From Niastella sp. OAS944 (GTDB taxonomy: Bacteria > Bacteroidota > Bacteroidia > Chitinophagales > Chitinophagaceae): a stretch of 64,000 nucleotides of DNA. Location of the stretch: assembly GCA_024809215.1 (NCBI GenBank), contig JANUBW010000003.1:1-64000 (forward strand), in the 5' to 3' direction. Shown in pieces: positions 18,590 to 28,500 of this stretch; positions within the stretch are counted from its first letter, which is position 1, and the number at the start of each line of letters is the position of its first letter. The notes under the pieces were generated by a model. The model was given only the letters and a program-made list of their open reading frames with translations. It searched no databases and had not been told where the DNA came from. Made by a program: the position numbers and the translations under genes.

Positions 18590-20083
18590 ATGATAGTATC
18601 TAACCTACAGGCCCGCATCCTCATCGTAGACGATGACGAAGATGATTATATTATAACCAGCGATCTTATTCGCAGCATTCCATCATCGGGCTTTACCTTA
18701 TCATGGAGTTATTCGTACAAAGACGCACTGGAACAAATGAAGAACCGGGCGTTTGATATATACTTTATTGATTACCGACTGGGCGCCAAAACCGGTCTCG
18801 ATCTGTTGAAGGAAGGCATTACTGCCGGCTGTGAAGAACCGGTGATCTTACTTACCGGTAAAGGCAACCATACCGTTGATATGGAAGCCATGCGGGTGGG
18901 CGCCATGGACTACCTTGTAAAAGGCGAATTGAACGAAGAGAAACTCGAACGCTCTATTCGTTACGCACTGGAAAGATCGGCCTCTATTAAGGCCCTGAGG
19001 GCTAATGAGCGCAAATACCGCAATATGTTCGAACGCTCGAAGGATATGGTGTTCACGGCCGACCGCCTGGGCCGCTTTAAAGATGTGAACATAGCCACCA
19101 CCGACCTGCTGGGTTATACAAAAGAAGAGCTGATCCAAATAAACATCTATGACCTCTTTATTCAAAAACGGGAAGAAGAAAGATTCCGTTACCTGGTTAC
19201 CGAAAGACAGGAAGTAGATGATCTGGAAGCCGAGATTCGCACCAAAACGGGCGAACATCGTATTTGCATTATTTCGGCCTCACTTGAAACAGATAATAAC
19301 AACCAGGATTACATACAGGGCATTGTGCACGACATTACCAATTTAAAGAAGGCTGAAAAAGCCACCCTGCAAATTGAAAAGCTGGCGGCCGCCGGCCGCC
19401 TGGTACGCACCCTTGCGCATGAAGTGCGTAACCCGCTTAATAACATCAACCTTTCGGTAGAACACTTGCGCGAAGAAACAGGGGCCGATGAAAATGGCTC
19501 TACCTATCTCGAAATAATTCAACGCAACAGTAACCGTATCGGCGCATTGATCACCGAACTGTTGAACTCATCGCGCCCGGCCGAAATGAAAATGGAAACG
19601 CATGTGCTGCAAAGCATCATGGACGAAAGCATACTCGATGCTATTGACCGGTTAACATTACAACGTATAAAGCTTGAAATAAAATACCCCGATGTGCCGG
19701 TTATAGTTACGGTTGATAAAGAAAAACTGAAGCTCGCTTTCTCTAATATACTTATAAACGCTACAGAAGCCATCAATCACAAACAGGGCCGCATTTCGGT
19801 GGTCATTCATTACAACCCCGACCCCAGTATTATCATAAGCGATAATGGCTGTGGCATTAGTGAAGAAAATATTTCGCGGTTGTTTGAGCCCTATTTCACC
19901 TCTAAACGAAATGGTATGGGGTTGGGGCTTGCAAGCACCCTGAATATCATTCAATCGAACAAAGGCGCCATAGATGTGAAGTCAACGCTGAATGTGGGTA
20001 CATCCTTCATCATTACATTCCCCAAAAATCAGGAAGAGATAGGTGTAAATGAGCAGCTGAATGCAAGCAAACAGGCCCACTAA
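18590..20083 (+). CDS. receiver-PAS-histidine kinase (NtrB-like hybrid)
   Basis: A 497-residue cytosolic protein with an N-terminal receiver (acidic pocket VDDDEDDY, phospho-acceptor Asp61, conserved lysine in YLVKGEL), a PAS domain (about 135-255) and an NtrB-like kinase core. The phosphorylated histidine is His277 (LAHEVRNPLNNINLS) and the ATPase motifs are DNGCGIS and GMGLGLAST. A receiver placed before the kinase suggests it is itself controlled by the upstream triple-PAS kinase, then signals to the NtrC-type activator. Last gene of the block, followed by a terminator. Confidence 0.92.
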   Translation: MIVSNLQARILIVDDDEDDYIITSDLIRSIPSSGFTLSWSYSYKDALEQMKNRAFDIYFIDYRLGAKTGLDLLKEGITAGCEEPVILLTGKGNHTVDMEAMRVGAMDYLVKGELNEEKLERSIRYALERSASIKALRANERKYRNMFERSKDMVFTADRLGRFKDVNIATTDLLGYTKEELIQINIYDLFIQKREEERFRYLVTERQEVDDLEAEIRTKTGEHRICIISASLETDNNNQDYIQGIVHDITNLKKAEKATLQIEKLAAAGRLVRTLAHEVRNPLNNINLSVEHLREETGADENGSTYLEIIQRNSNRIGALITELLNSSRPAEMKMETHVLQSIMDESILDAIDRLTLQRIKLEIKYPDVPVIVTVDKEKLKLAFSNILINATEAINHKQGRISVVIHYNPDPSIIISDNGCGISEENISRLFEPYFTSKRNGMGLGLASTLNIIQSNKGAIDVKSTLNVGTSFIITFPKNQEEIGVNEQLNASKQAH

Positions 20084-20110
20084 TTCAAACAGATTTTCTA
20101 TAAAAAGAAC

Positions 20111-20144
20111 AAAGGCTGCTTCCTGTAAGGATGCAGCCTTTTTT
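20111..20144 (+). terminator. terminator of the rpoN signalling block
   Basis: The hairpin AAAGGCTGC / GCAGCCTTT, with an inner TCCT/AGGA extension and six T, lies 28 bases after the last kinase stop. Confidence 0.85.
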
Positions 20145-20166
20145 GATCCCTCAAAACCCGTAGCCA

Positions 20167-20823
20167 CTAAAATCCTACTCCGATATATAGAGAGATAGCG
20201 CTGTTGCGGGAGTCTTTTGTTACCTGACCCGACAGGCTACCAGATTTCCCTATTTCTCTTAAACCATAATTGTAACGGGCGCCAATAGTGAAGTTAGAAA
20301 TATCTACACCCAGGCCGCCAACCAAACCATAATCAAAACGGTTAAAGTTATCGGCATCCAGTTCTGCAATTTCATCCTGGCTATGATCATCATGCAGGTT
20401 CTTGATATTGGCAGCAGCCAGATAACTTACATACGGACCAGCATGCACGTTGAAGTTTTTGGCAACGTTTATTACAGCAAGTACAGGCAATTCAATGTAA
20501 TTCAGATTGAACCGGTATTCGCCTGCACCTTGTATAAAATTATTGTACTTTTCTTTTGCACCCTTACTGGTATACAACAACTCCGGCTGAATTGAAAAGC
20601 CGCGGGTTACAGGCAACTTGGCAAAGAAACCTGCATTAAAACCCACTTTCATGTTTTCGTCACTCACCTCATCAACGAACATATTAGTGAGGTTTACACC
20701 ACCTTTAATACCGAATTTTGGTGTAAGAGAATTTTCTTCTGTAGTTTGTTGCACTTGTGCAAATGATCTTGTTCCTGTTGTCAAAGCGGCCAGTACAATG
20801 GCAGCACACATAATCCTTTTCAT
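20167..20823 (-). CDS. PorT-like outer-membrane beta-barrel protein
   Basis: A 218-residue secreted protein with a signal peptide (cleavage probably after ...TRSFAQ, about residue 23). The mature part has the GIKGGVNLTNM opening, alternating beta strands such as FSIQPELLYTSKGA, and a C-terminal aromatic (YIGVGF), which is the pattern of small outer-membrane barrels of the PorT/opacity type. Cargo or partner is unknown. It converges on the signalling block across the terminator. Confidence 0.8.
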   Translation of the reverse strand: MKRIMCAAIVLAALTTGTRSFAQVQQTTEENSLTPKFGIKGGVNLTNMFVDEVSDENMKVGFNAGFFAKLPVTRGFSIQPELLYTSKGAKEKYNNFIQGAGEYRFNLNYIELPVLAVINVAKNFNVHAGPYVSYLAAANIKNLHDDHSQDEIAELDADNFNRFDYGLVGGLGVDISNFTIGARYNYGLREIGKSGSLSGQVTKDSRNSAISLYIGVGF

Positions 20824-21021
20824 AGATAAATATTTTAACGTTCAATTTCAATTACTTGTTAAAATCCTGTGCCCCTAAAACGCAGGCTCAGATTTAATTT
20901 CAATGCTGTGTGCGTGGAAATATGTCCTCATTCGTTGCCACAAAATGGTTAGGTTATTTCACCATCATTTATGTAGGCACAATAATTTTTAATATAGATA
21001 CGAACCTATTACTATCTATAT

Positions 21022-21207
21022 ATGAAGAAGTTTTTTAAAGGAATAAAGACAATATCAATAGCCATGGTAAACATCTGTTTATTATGTGGTGCAGGTCATG
21101 CCTTCGAGTGGATGGGATTTGTATTTAAAAGAACAACGAATGCAGGGCGCAAAATAAAACGTTATGTAATTAACTTAACGAATATATCGGTATTAAATAG
21201 ACGATAA
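21022..21207 (+). CDS. small hypothetical protein (uncertain)
   Basis: A 61-residue ORF with a hydrophobic N-terminal helix and a basic tail. It resembles no family I know. It is kept because it starts with a good ATG in a gap otherwise free of genes and precedes the AsmA-like gene on the same strand. It may be chance. Confidence 0.3.
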   Translation: MKKFFKGIKTISIAMVNICLLCGAGHAFEWMGFVFKRTTNAGRKIKRYVINLTNISVLNRR

Positions 21208-21257
21208 TAAGTATGAATTAAAACAACCATTGCTACCGCCCCTAACAAGCTATACAA

Positions 21258-22916
21258 ATGAAAAAGCTTCTCCTCCTGTTGGTCCTTGTGTTACTGATTG
21301 CAGCCGGCATGGTGTACTACAAAAAATGGCGTAGTAATTTCCTGCACAAGAAAGTACCCGAACTGGTGTTCCTCAAATCTGACAGCCTGTACCGGATCAT
21401 ATACGATGCCGTTGATGTTGATGAAGTCGACGGAGAAATAATGATAAAGAACCTGCAACTCATCCCCGATTCCACCTATAAAAAACCAACCGACAGCAGC
21501 CTGCCCCGCAACTTACTTCGCGTAACTGTTCCTGAAGTTTTCATTACCGGTGTACAAACCGACGCTGCCGTACTTGATAAAGAAGTGATAGCCTCTAAAG
21601 TAAAATTAACCAGCCCCGTGGTAACAATGTACAATAATAAGTATGGAGCTAAAAACAAAGATAACAGCAACGACACTACAGCTACTACCGATAAAATATA
21701 TAAAATATTATTACGCGGACTTCAAAAGATAAAAGTAGACACCATTCTTATAACCGATGCCGATTATCATATTTGCCACTGGCCCAATGGCGACACCATA
21801 TTCAGCGGCTCCAAAATAAACGCCCGGCTTCATCACATAAATATTAGCGACAGCACCAGCACCGACACATCGCGCGTGTTGTTTGCCGAGAACGCATCGC
21901 TCGATGTAAGCGATATTGTTATCCGAAACAAACGGGGTTTATATCAATATTCATTTAAAGAAATACAACTGCTTTCGGGCAACAGATCATTTGCAGTAAA
22001 AAAACTGCACATAACGCCCCTGCTGAGTGAAGCCGCATTTGTGAAGGCCGCCAAATGGCAAACCGACCGGCTTGATTTCGACTTATACAACCTGTTATTC
22101 AAACACGTTAATGTACAGGAGATCTTAAATGGCAACCTGATCGCCAATGAGCTTACTATCAAAAATGCACAATTCAATATATTCAGGGATAAATCGTATC
22201 CCTCAAAAAAAGAAAGTAAAATAGGCCATTACCCGCACCAGGAGCTGCTGAAGATACCAATAGATGTGGCTCTTAAAAAAGTTATTGTGCAAAGTGGCCA
22301 TATTGAATACAAGGAAAAAAATCCGCAAACTGAAAAAAGCGGCACCGTAGTATTTGGTAATGTAAGCGCCAGCTTACTCAACGTAACCAATATGAAAGAT
22401 AACAGCGGTATAACAACAGTAAACTTTAACGCCCGTTTACTTGATAAAGTACCATTATCGGCCACGCTGCAATTTTACATGAAGAATAAAAATGGCAAGT
22501 TCACTGTAAATGGTTCTATGAAGACCACCGATGCCACCATTTTCAACCCCCTAAGCAAGCCAATGGGCCTGGTTGAAATAAATAGCGGCACCATTCAAAG
22601 TCTCGATTTCAACTTCATTTGCGACGACTATAAGGCAAAAGGTATTATTCAATTATTGTATAATGATCTTAAGATAAAAATACTCAAGCAGGAAGAATTG
22701 GGCACATCGGCATACAAGCCTAAAAAGCTATTTTCATTTCTTGCCAACTCAATGATCCCCGATGCCAACCCGCTAAAGAACAAACCGGTTCGTATTGTTA
22801 CCGTAAACCATACCAGAGACACCCAGCGTTCTATGTTCAATCTTATTTGGAAAGCCATTTTTGAAGGAGCGCAGAAGACAGTGGGGATTGAGGGGAAGTT
22901 GGGGGCGGCGCCTTAG
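21258..22916 (+). CDS. AsmA/DUF748-like periplasmic protein
   Basis: A 552-residue protein with an N-terminal membrane anchor (3-20) followed by about 500 residues of periplasmic beta-rich sequence. Repeated short strands (VKLTSPVVTMYNN, LIANELTIKNAQFNIF, KVIVQSGHIEYKEKN) resemble the repeating-beta-groove AsmA-like and TamB-like proteins that carry phospholipid between membranes. Lipid transfer is an inference. It faces the tamL-tamB pair across a nested repeat cluster, which fits an envelope role. Confidence 0.7.
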   Translation: MKKLLLLLVLVLLIAAGMVYYKKWRSNFLHKKVPELVFLKSDSLYRIIYDAVDVDEVDGEIMIKNLQLIPDSTYKKPTDSSLPRNLLRVTVPEVFITGVQTDAAVLDKEVIASKVKLTSPVVTMYNNKYGAKNKDNSNDTTATTDKIYKILLRGLQKIKVDTILITDADYHICHWPNGDTIFSGSKINARLHHINISDSTSTDTSRVLFAENASLDVSDIVIRNKRGLYQYSFKEIQLLSGNRSFAVKKLHITPLLSEAAFVKAAKWQTDRLDFDLYNLLFKHVNVQEILNGNLIANELTIKNAQFNIFRDKSYPSKKESKIGHYPHQELLKIPIDVALKKVIVQSGHIEYKEKNPQTEKSGTVVFGNVSASLLNVTNMKDNSGITTVNFNARLLDKVPLSATLQFYMKNKNGKFTVNGSMKTTDATIFNPLSKPMGLVEINSGTIQSLDFNFICDDYKAKGIIQLLYNDLKIKILKQEELGTSAYKPKKLFSFLANSMIPDANPLKNKPVRIVTVNHTRDTQRSMFNLIWKAIFEGAQKTVGIEGKLGAAP

Positions 22917-23217
22917 TTGACGAGTTAACAAGTTGATTTGTTAACTTGTCTTCTGGGTGGCCAGTAGTTGCAAGTTGATATGGTTGTAAAACCAGTTGTT
23001 CAGTTATTCAGTTCATAAGTTGAATACATTGGTCGGTCACGCCTGCGGCGTGTCCGTTTTCTTTTTGCCGGCTGCCGCGCAACTGAATAACTCAATAACT
23101 GAACAACTGCAAACAGTGAACTATGAACTGTGAACTATAAACTGAGAAGGAAATCCTTTATCACCTAAATTTAACTTTCCACGCCTCGTCAACTTGTTAA
23201 CCTGTTAACCCGTCAAC
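22916..23217. repeat. nested inverted word-repeat element between convergent genes
   Basis: The gap exactly fills the space between two convergent stop codons. From outside in: GTTGACGAGTTAACAAGTTG words at 22918-22950 with inverted partners at 23186-23216; CAGTTGTTCAGTTATTCAG at 22993-23012 with inverted partners at 23081-23109; and in the centre the hairpin GGTCACGCC-TGC-GGCGTGTCC (about 23036-23056). GAACTATGAACT words lie at 23117-23143. The element may serve as a bidirectional terminator. Confidence 0.75.
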
Positions 23218-25505
23218 TAAAACGGATACCCTATAGCCAAATTAAATATCAAATTTTCCTTCCTCCACTCGCTATTCCACTTAATTTGATTAATTACCCA
23301 ACGCTCGCCTTCGGGCAGCCATGGTTTTCGAATGGGAAAGGCCAGATCGAGGCGTAACACCAAAAAGCTGAGATCGAAACGAAGCCCCACACCTGCACCT
23401 GCTGCCAGTTCCTTATAAAACTTACCAGAGAACAAAGCCCCGGGTTTATTCTGATCATCTGTATACAACCATACATTACCGGCATCAACAAATACAGCAC
23501 CCTGTAAAATACTAACCAGCGGAATGCGTAGCTCTGTATTCAATTCTAATTTAATATCGCCGGGCTGCTCGGCCAGCAAACCATCTTTATCAACCGGTTC
23601 GTATGTACCAGGCCCTACCGATCTGCTTCTAAAGGCCCTGATACTATTGTTACCGCCCGAAAAGAATTGTTTTACATATGGCAATTGGTACGAGTTGCCA
23701 TACGGCAAACCAATACCTGCATATATTCTGTTGGCCCATACCGTTTTTTCACCCACCTTGCGGTAAAACCGAAAATCACCATGCAAGCGGGTGTATTGTG
23801 AAAACGGCGTACCTAACATTTTTACAGTATCGCCTTTTTTTACATTGGCGCCGGTAATGAGGCCGGCAATGTTGCCCGAGAGGTCGATGCCGGCATTTAA
23901 ATAAAAGCCATTTACAGGCTTATAATTGAGCACATTCGTATAGGTATACTGATAATTGGAACCTATTATAAACTGTGTATCGGTGGCATTATACAGGGAA
24001 GGATTGTGCATGGCGCTGTCAGTATATTCCGGCGTTATGTTCACGGGCCTAACATAGTTAATGCTAATGGGGTTCAGCTCATGTTCTTTTTCAAGGCTTT
24101 CTTTCCAGTTATAACCATAACTTATTCGAAAAGAGTTCATGGTATATAATTTCTGCCTTTGCAGCACATCGTAACCCAGCGTTATTGTTGTGCGTGGCAG
24201 AAAACCGCCTTTTGTATTGAAATTAAAGAACGGTACCAGGAAACGGGGGAACGAAAACGACGGTTCTATACCATAACGGAAGGTATTGTATCCCCTGAAC
24301 TGTCCACTGTATTGAACTTCAAAACCGGCCGATGCCTTTATGGCAAACTGTTCACCGCCTCGTAAAGCATTACGGTTTCGCCAGCCAAGCGTAATGTTTG
24401 AACCCGTAAGGTTATTTGATTTTGTATTGCCATTCACTTCCAGCCGCAACGATTTCTTTGGCATACGGGTAAGATAATAAAAAGCGTTCAGCTGGGCTGA
24501 ATCGGTCCGTGGCACCACTTCAAACCGGTTCTTTACAAATTTAAAAATGTTCATACTTATCAACCGGCTGATGCTGGCATTGTGATCGGTGCGGTTATAA
24601 ACATCACCGGGGTTGAAGGCCATTGACTGCTGAAACAGTTTTGGCTTAAAGATCTTTCTTCTGTCAACCACGTAATATCCTTTATAGAAAGTGGCGCCGG
24701 CTTTACTGGTATCCATTTGCCCCGGCTCAAGATTAAAACCGGTAAATATAAACACATCGTTTATGCGATATACTTTTCCTGCATCTTGGGGTGTAGTGGG
24801 CTTAACGGTTACAAAAAGATCAACCTTGTTCTTACCAATAGTAGTATCGGCTTTTACCAATATAAAATCGGGATTGAAGAAATAAAAACCATGTTCTTTC
24901 AGGTAGTTGTCTATCCGCAGCCTTTCGTTGGTGATCACCTGCAAATCGAACGGGTCGTTTGGCTTCAACAAAGTTTTGGGCATTGTTTCCCTTACAGCTT
25001 GTTGTAATACCGAGCTATCGCCTTTAAACTCCACTTTTTGTACATGGTATTGGGCGCCTGTTGTAACCGCATATTCAGCGGAGGCCTTCTTTCTTTTTAC
25101 AGTAGTATCACCTTCTACCTTTGCATTGAAATATCCTTTATTTATGAGGTAATTGTTCAGCACCTGTACATTGTGGTTCAGGTTAACCGAGCTCAGGAGC
25201 ACCGGCGGTTGCCCAAATTTTTCTCTTATCCATTTACCCGGTCCCTTCTTTGCCTGAAAGGCATTATATATATTCAGCTTAAGCGGTATGCCCAATATCT
25301 TTTGGTTAGGCTCGGGGCGCGTAAGCGGCCCAAGCTGTTTAGTCAATGCCTTCCGCTTTTTCCGGCTCTCCTCTTTGTCTTTAATAGTTATTTTGGCGCC
25401 GGTATATAATGCATCACCGGCAGGCACTGTTTTGGTGCTGGAACAACTATATAACAAAATTATACTTAGTGCCAGCCATAAGTAATATGAACTAAATGTC
25501 TTCAC
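23217..25505 (-). CDS. tamL: TamL, BamA/TamA-family outer-membrane lipoprotein
   Basis: A 762-residue Omp85-family barrel. From the GTG at 25505 it begins with a lipoprotein signal whose lipobox cysteine is Cys21 (LLYSCSSTK). POTRA domains follow (about 80-350), then the C-terminal 16-strand barrel with the Omp85 motifs near GGNNSIRAFRSRSVGPG and a final phenylalanine. TamL is the lipoprotein version of TamA found in Bacteroidota and works with TamB in outer-membrane protein or lipid insertion. The GTG overlaps the tamB stop by 14 bases; a longer ATG frame to 25589 would bury the signal peptide behind a basic, His-rich leader. Confidence 0.88.
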   Translation of the reverse strand: MKTFSSYYLWLALSIILLYSCSSTKTVPAGDALYTGAKITIKDKEESRKKRKALTKQLGPLTRPEPNQKILGIPLKLNIYNAFQAKKGPGKWIREKFGQPPVLLSSVNLNHNVQVLNNYLINKGYFNAKVEGDTTVKRKKASAEYAVTTGAQYHVQKVEFKGDSSVLQQAVRETMPKTLLKPNDPFDLQVITNERLRIDNYLKEHGFYFFNPDFILVKADTTIGKNKVDLFVTVKPTTPQDAGKVYRINDVFIFTGFNLEPGQMDTSKAGATFYKGYYVVDRRKIFKPKLFQQSMAFNPGDVYNRTDHNASISRLISMNIFKFVKNRFEVVPRTDSAQLNAFYYLTRMPKKSLRLEVNGNTKSNNLTGSNITLGWRNRNALRGGEQFAIKASAGFEVQYSGQFRGYNTFRYGIEPSFSFPRFLVPFFNFNTKGGFLPRTTITLGYDVLQRQKLYTMNSFRISYGYNWKESLEKEHELNPISINYVRPVNITPEYTDSAMHNPSLYNATDTQFIIGSNYQYTYTNVLNYKPVNGFYLNAGIDLSGNIAGLITGANVKKGDTVKMLGTPFSQYTRLHGDFRFYRKVGEKTVWANRIYAGIGLPYGNSYQLPYVKQFFSGGNNSIRAFRSRSVGPGTYEPVDKDGLLAEQPGDIKLELNTELRIPLVSILQGAVFVDAGNVWLYTDDQNKPGALFSGKFYKELAAGAGVGLRFDLSFLVLRLDLAFPIRKPWLPEGERWVINQIKWNSEWRKENLIFNLAIGYPF

Positions 25506-28500
25506 GCTTTTCGGCTTCCCTGTTTTCGGGTGATAGAATATAGGTTTGTGGTGGCGATGGTGGTGTTGGCTTTTTTTGCTCCAGCTCACGTAGTTTCTGA
25601 ATCCGTTGACGTCTTTCTTCCCTTGCCTTTTTGCTTAGGAAAAGGTTTTTGAATTTATTATAGTCGAGGGTAATAATAAACCCTACACCGGTTTCAATAA
25701 CATACCCTTCAATTACACCTTCGTATTCATTCTTGCGATAGGCGCGTAACATATACCGGCGGTCCTGGCTTAAACTGTAGTCTACAGCCACATTACCTGC
25801 AATGTTGCTTGTATTGCGGTTGGTGTTTTGTGCGCCTTCCAGTTCAAAGTTGCTGCCTACCGATACGGTTAGGCGGTCGTTAAGCAGCCGTTTCGACAAC
25901 CCCACATTCAGATCTGTTCGGGTTTGCGCGCTTCCGGTTGAGTAATCATCAAATGACGCTACATCAAAATTCAGATCAACGCCCTGTATCAGGTCGCCGG
26001 CTAACTTATTCAGTTGTTCTGTTAATAATTTACTGGCGCTTTGGCGTGCAAATGCTTCTGCTGTTAAACCACCTGCGCTGCTTTCAAACGGATTTTCCCC
26101 AACAAAGCGATTCAGTAGCAACAGCGCAAACACCTGCTTATTCAGCTCCGATGGTTCCTGCCGCAATTGAGTAAGCCGGTAATTGATGGTAGTGGCAGCA
26201 CCTCGCGATACTTCATTACTTTCTTCGGGCAATTGTATATCAAAACTCACTTTTGGTTGTAACAACTCGCCTTCCAGTTTCAACAACACTTCAAATGGCA
26301 AACGTTGCAGGTAAACATTCCGCGAATTTTCTTCCTGGCCGGTAACCTGGTTCTTTACAAGGTCCATAGGCGCCGCCTTGGTTTTATATACTGCCGTAAC
26401 AGTGAGGTCGGCCTTGGTAGGTTCGCCGTTCCAAACGATCTTACTACCTTCCTGTATCTCAAATTTGCGCCGTAATAAATTATAGCTAAGCTCATAGGCG
26501 CCACTGGTTATTTCGTAAGAACCAGACAGTGTGGTTTTACCACTGGGGTCAATACCACCGGTAAGCAAACCTTCGCCCTGCATACGAATAAAGTCGCCAT
26601 TACCTTCATCTACTACCATACTAAAGATAGCCTCTTTCTTTATTTCTACGTTGGCCGAAATATCGAGCCCGGTAATACCCGATTTGTTCAGTGAATCGAA
26701 CCCAAGCTGCATATTCCTGAATAAGGTATCGTTCTCCGGCGCATCCATATCAACAAACTGTACAATGCCTTCGCGTTTTACAACCGAGGGATCGGTTTGT
26801 GGCAGCACCACGGTAACATTTGTTTTATCGCCAATGGTTATATTTCCATCTACAACCGGGCTGGCGTTGGTACCCTTTATATGCATGTTGCTGCTAAAGA
26901 TCAATTGTCCGTAGTAGAGCTTATTCTGGGCCTTTGTGCTGTTCATTGCCTGGAAGTCGGTAGCGCGCACCGTAAGATCGAATTTGTATTTAGAGAAATC
27001 GGTGGTATATACCATGCCATCTATGACAGCTTTATGTTTTGCCGAATCTTCAATGGTAAAACTATCGAAGCGGATGCCCTCGTTATTAACAGCTATTGTT
27101 TCATCTTCAATATTGAAGTAGCTGTTAAGCATACTTAAATTAAATTTCGTTTGCCTGAAGTTGAGTCCGCCATCAATATTGGGTTTGGCAAAGGAGCCCG
27201 ACACATCGGCTTTACCGGTAATGCTGCCGCTGGCATCTTTAATGGCGCCCATAGTGGCGCCTTCAATAGAGGCCAGATTCAGTGTATCGAGCGCCACAGT
27301 AAATTTGAAATCGTTGCCATTCACCGGCTTCATATAAAAATCGCCCTTAACGGTAGCGTGGTTGCCGCGGCCGGTTAATTCAATATTGGCATTTATTATA
27401 TCGGGGGTAGTGTTCTTTGCTTTTACAATTACATTACCAACAGTATCACCTTTGAAATTAAGATTAGCCACTGTTACATCGCCTGCAAATAAAGGTGTCG
27501 TTGTAAGGTTATATAACAACACCTGCCCATCGAGTGTTCCATCAACTCCCAGCGAATCGGAAGTAACAAAGGCCGCCAGTGTTGAAATTTGAAAACTGGT
27601 AAAGCTGGCTTCGGCAGGTGCATTGAGCATATTACCGCGACTCTTTAAACTGAACTGTTGAAAATTGTGGTTTAGCATAAAATTGGTTACCCGCAAATCG
27701 TTATTGGCCAAATGAATAACATTATCGGGCGCTACCGTCCACACATCGTAATTCAGCAACAGGCTGTCGTTTTTTAAACTGATATCATATACCCCATTTT
27801 TCGGTTGCTGTAATACACCGGGAATGCTGTATTGAATACGTCCGCCCTGATCGTGCATGCGGGTAAGAAAATCAACTTTATTATTGGCCACATTGGCTTT
27901 TAACAACGCATTGTACACCGTGTTACCGCCAAACTGAATGGTGCCCACAGTGGTGGTTGCGTTCAATACACTATCGCGGCCCGCCGCCTGTAGCTTCATA
28001 TCGTTGATGCTGAGGCCATCGGCTACCAGTATGGGCATTTGCGCATTGGCCTGCCAGCCGCTATCACTTGCAAAATGAGCATTTACTTGCAGGGTTTGAA
28101 ATTGCTTTAGCGTTGGTACCGCTGCTTTTAATGCGGCATTATCTACTACGTACACCGATACCCTGAAATTATAAGGTTCGGTTTTAGGTGTTCTTTTGGT
28201 CACCGTTGGTTGTTGTGTGGCAGGCATTATGGAGAAATAAGGTTGAATGGCCTGCAAAAAAATATCGCCGAGTTGTGTTAGCTTATATTTGCCGGCGAGA
28301 CTGGCCTTTGCAATATCGCTTTCAATAGTAATACGGTTGCTATCGGCAGAGCTGCTGGCATCGATGCTCAACGTATCAACCTGCAATCGCTCGTTACCGG
28401 TTACCAACAGGGAATGAATGATATCCACATTGCCTTGTAAACTATCGGGATTTATACTTGCCAGATCGGCTTTTATTTTTCCTCTGTAAACAAGTTCCTG

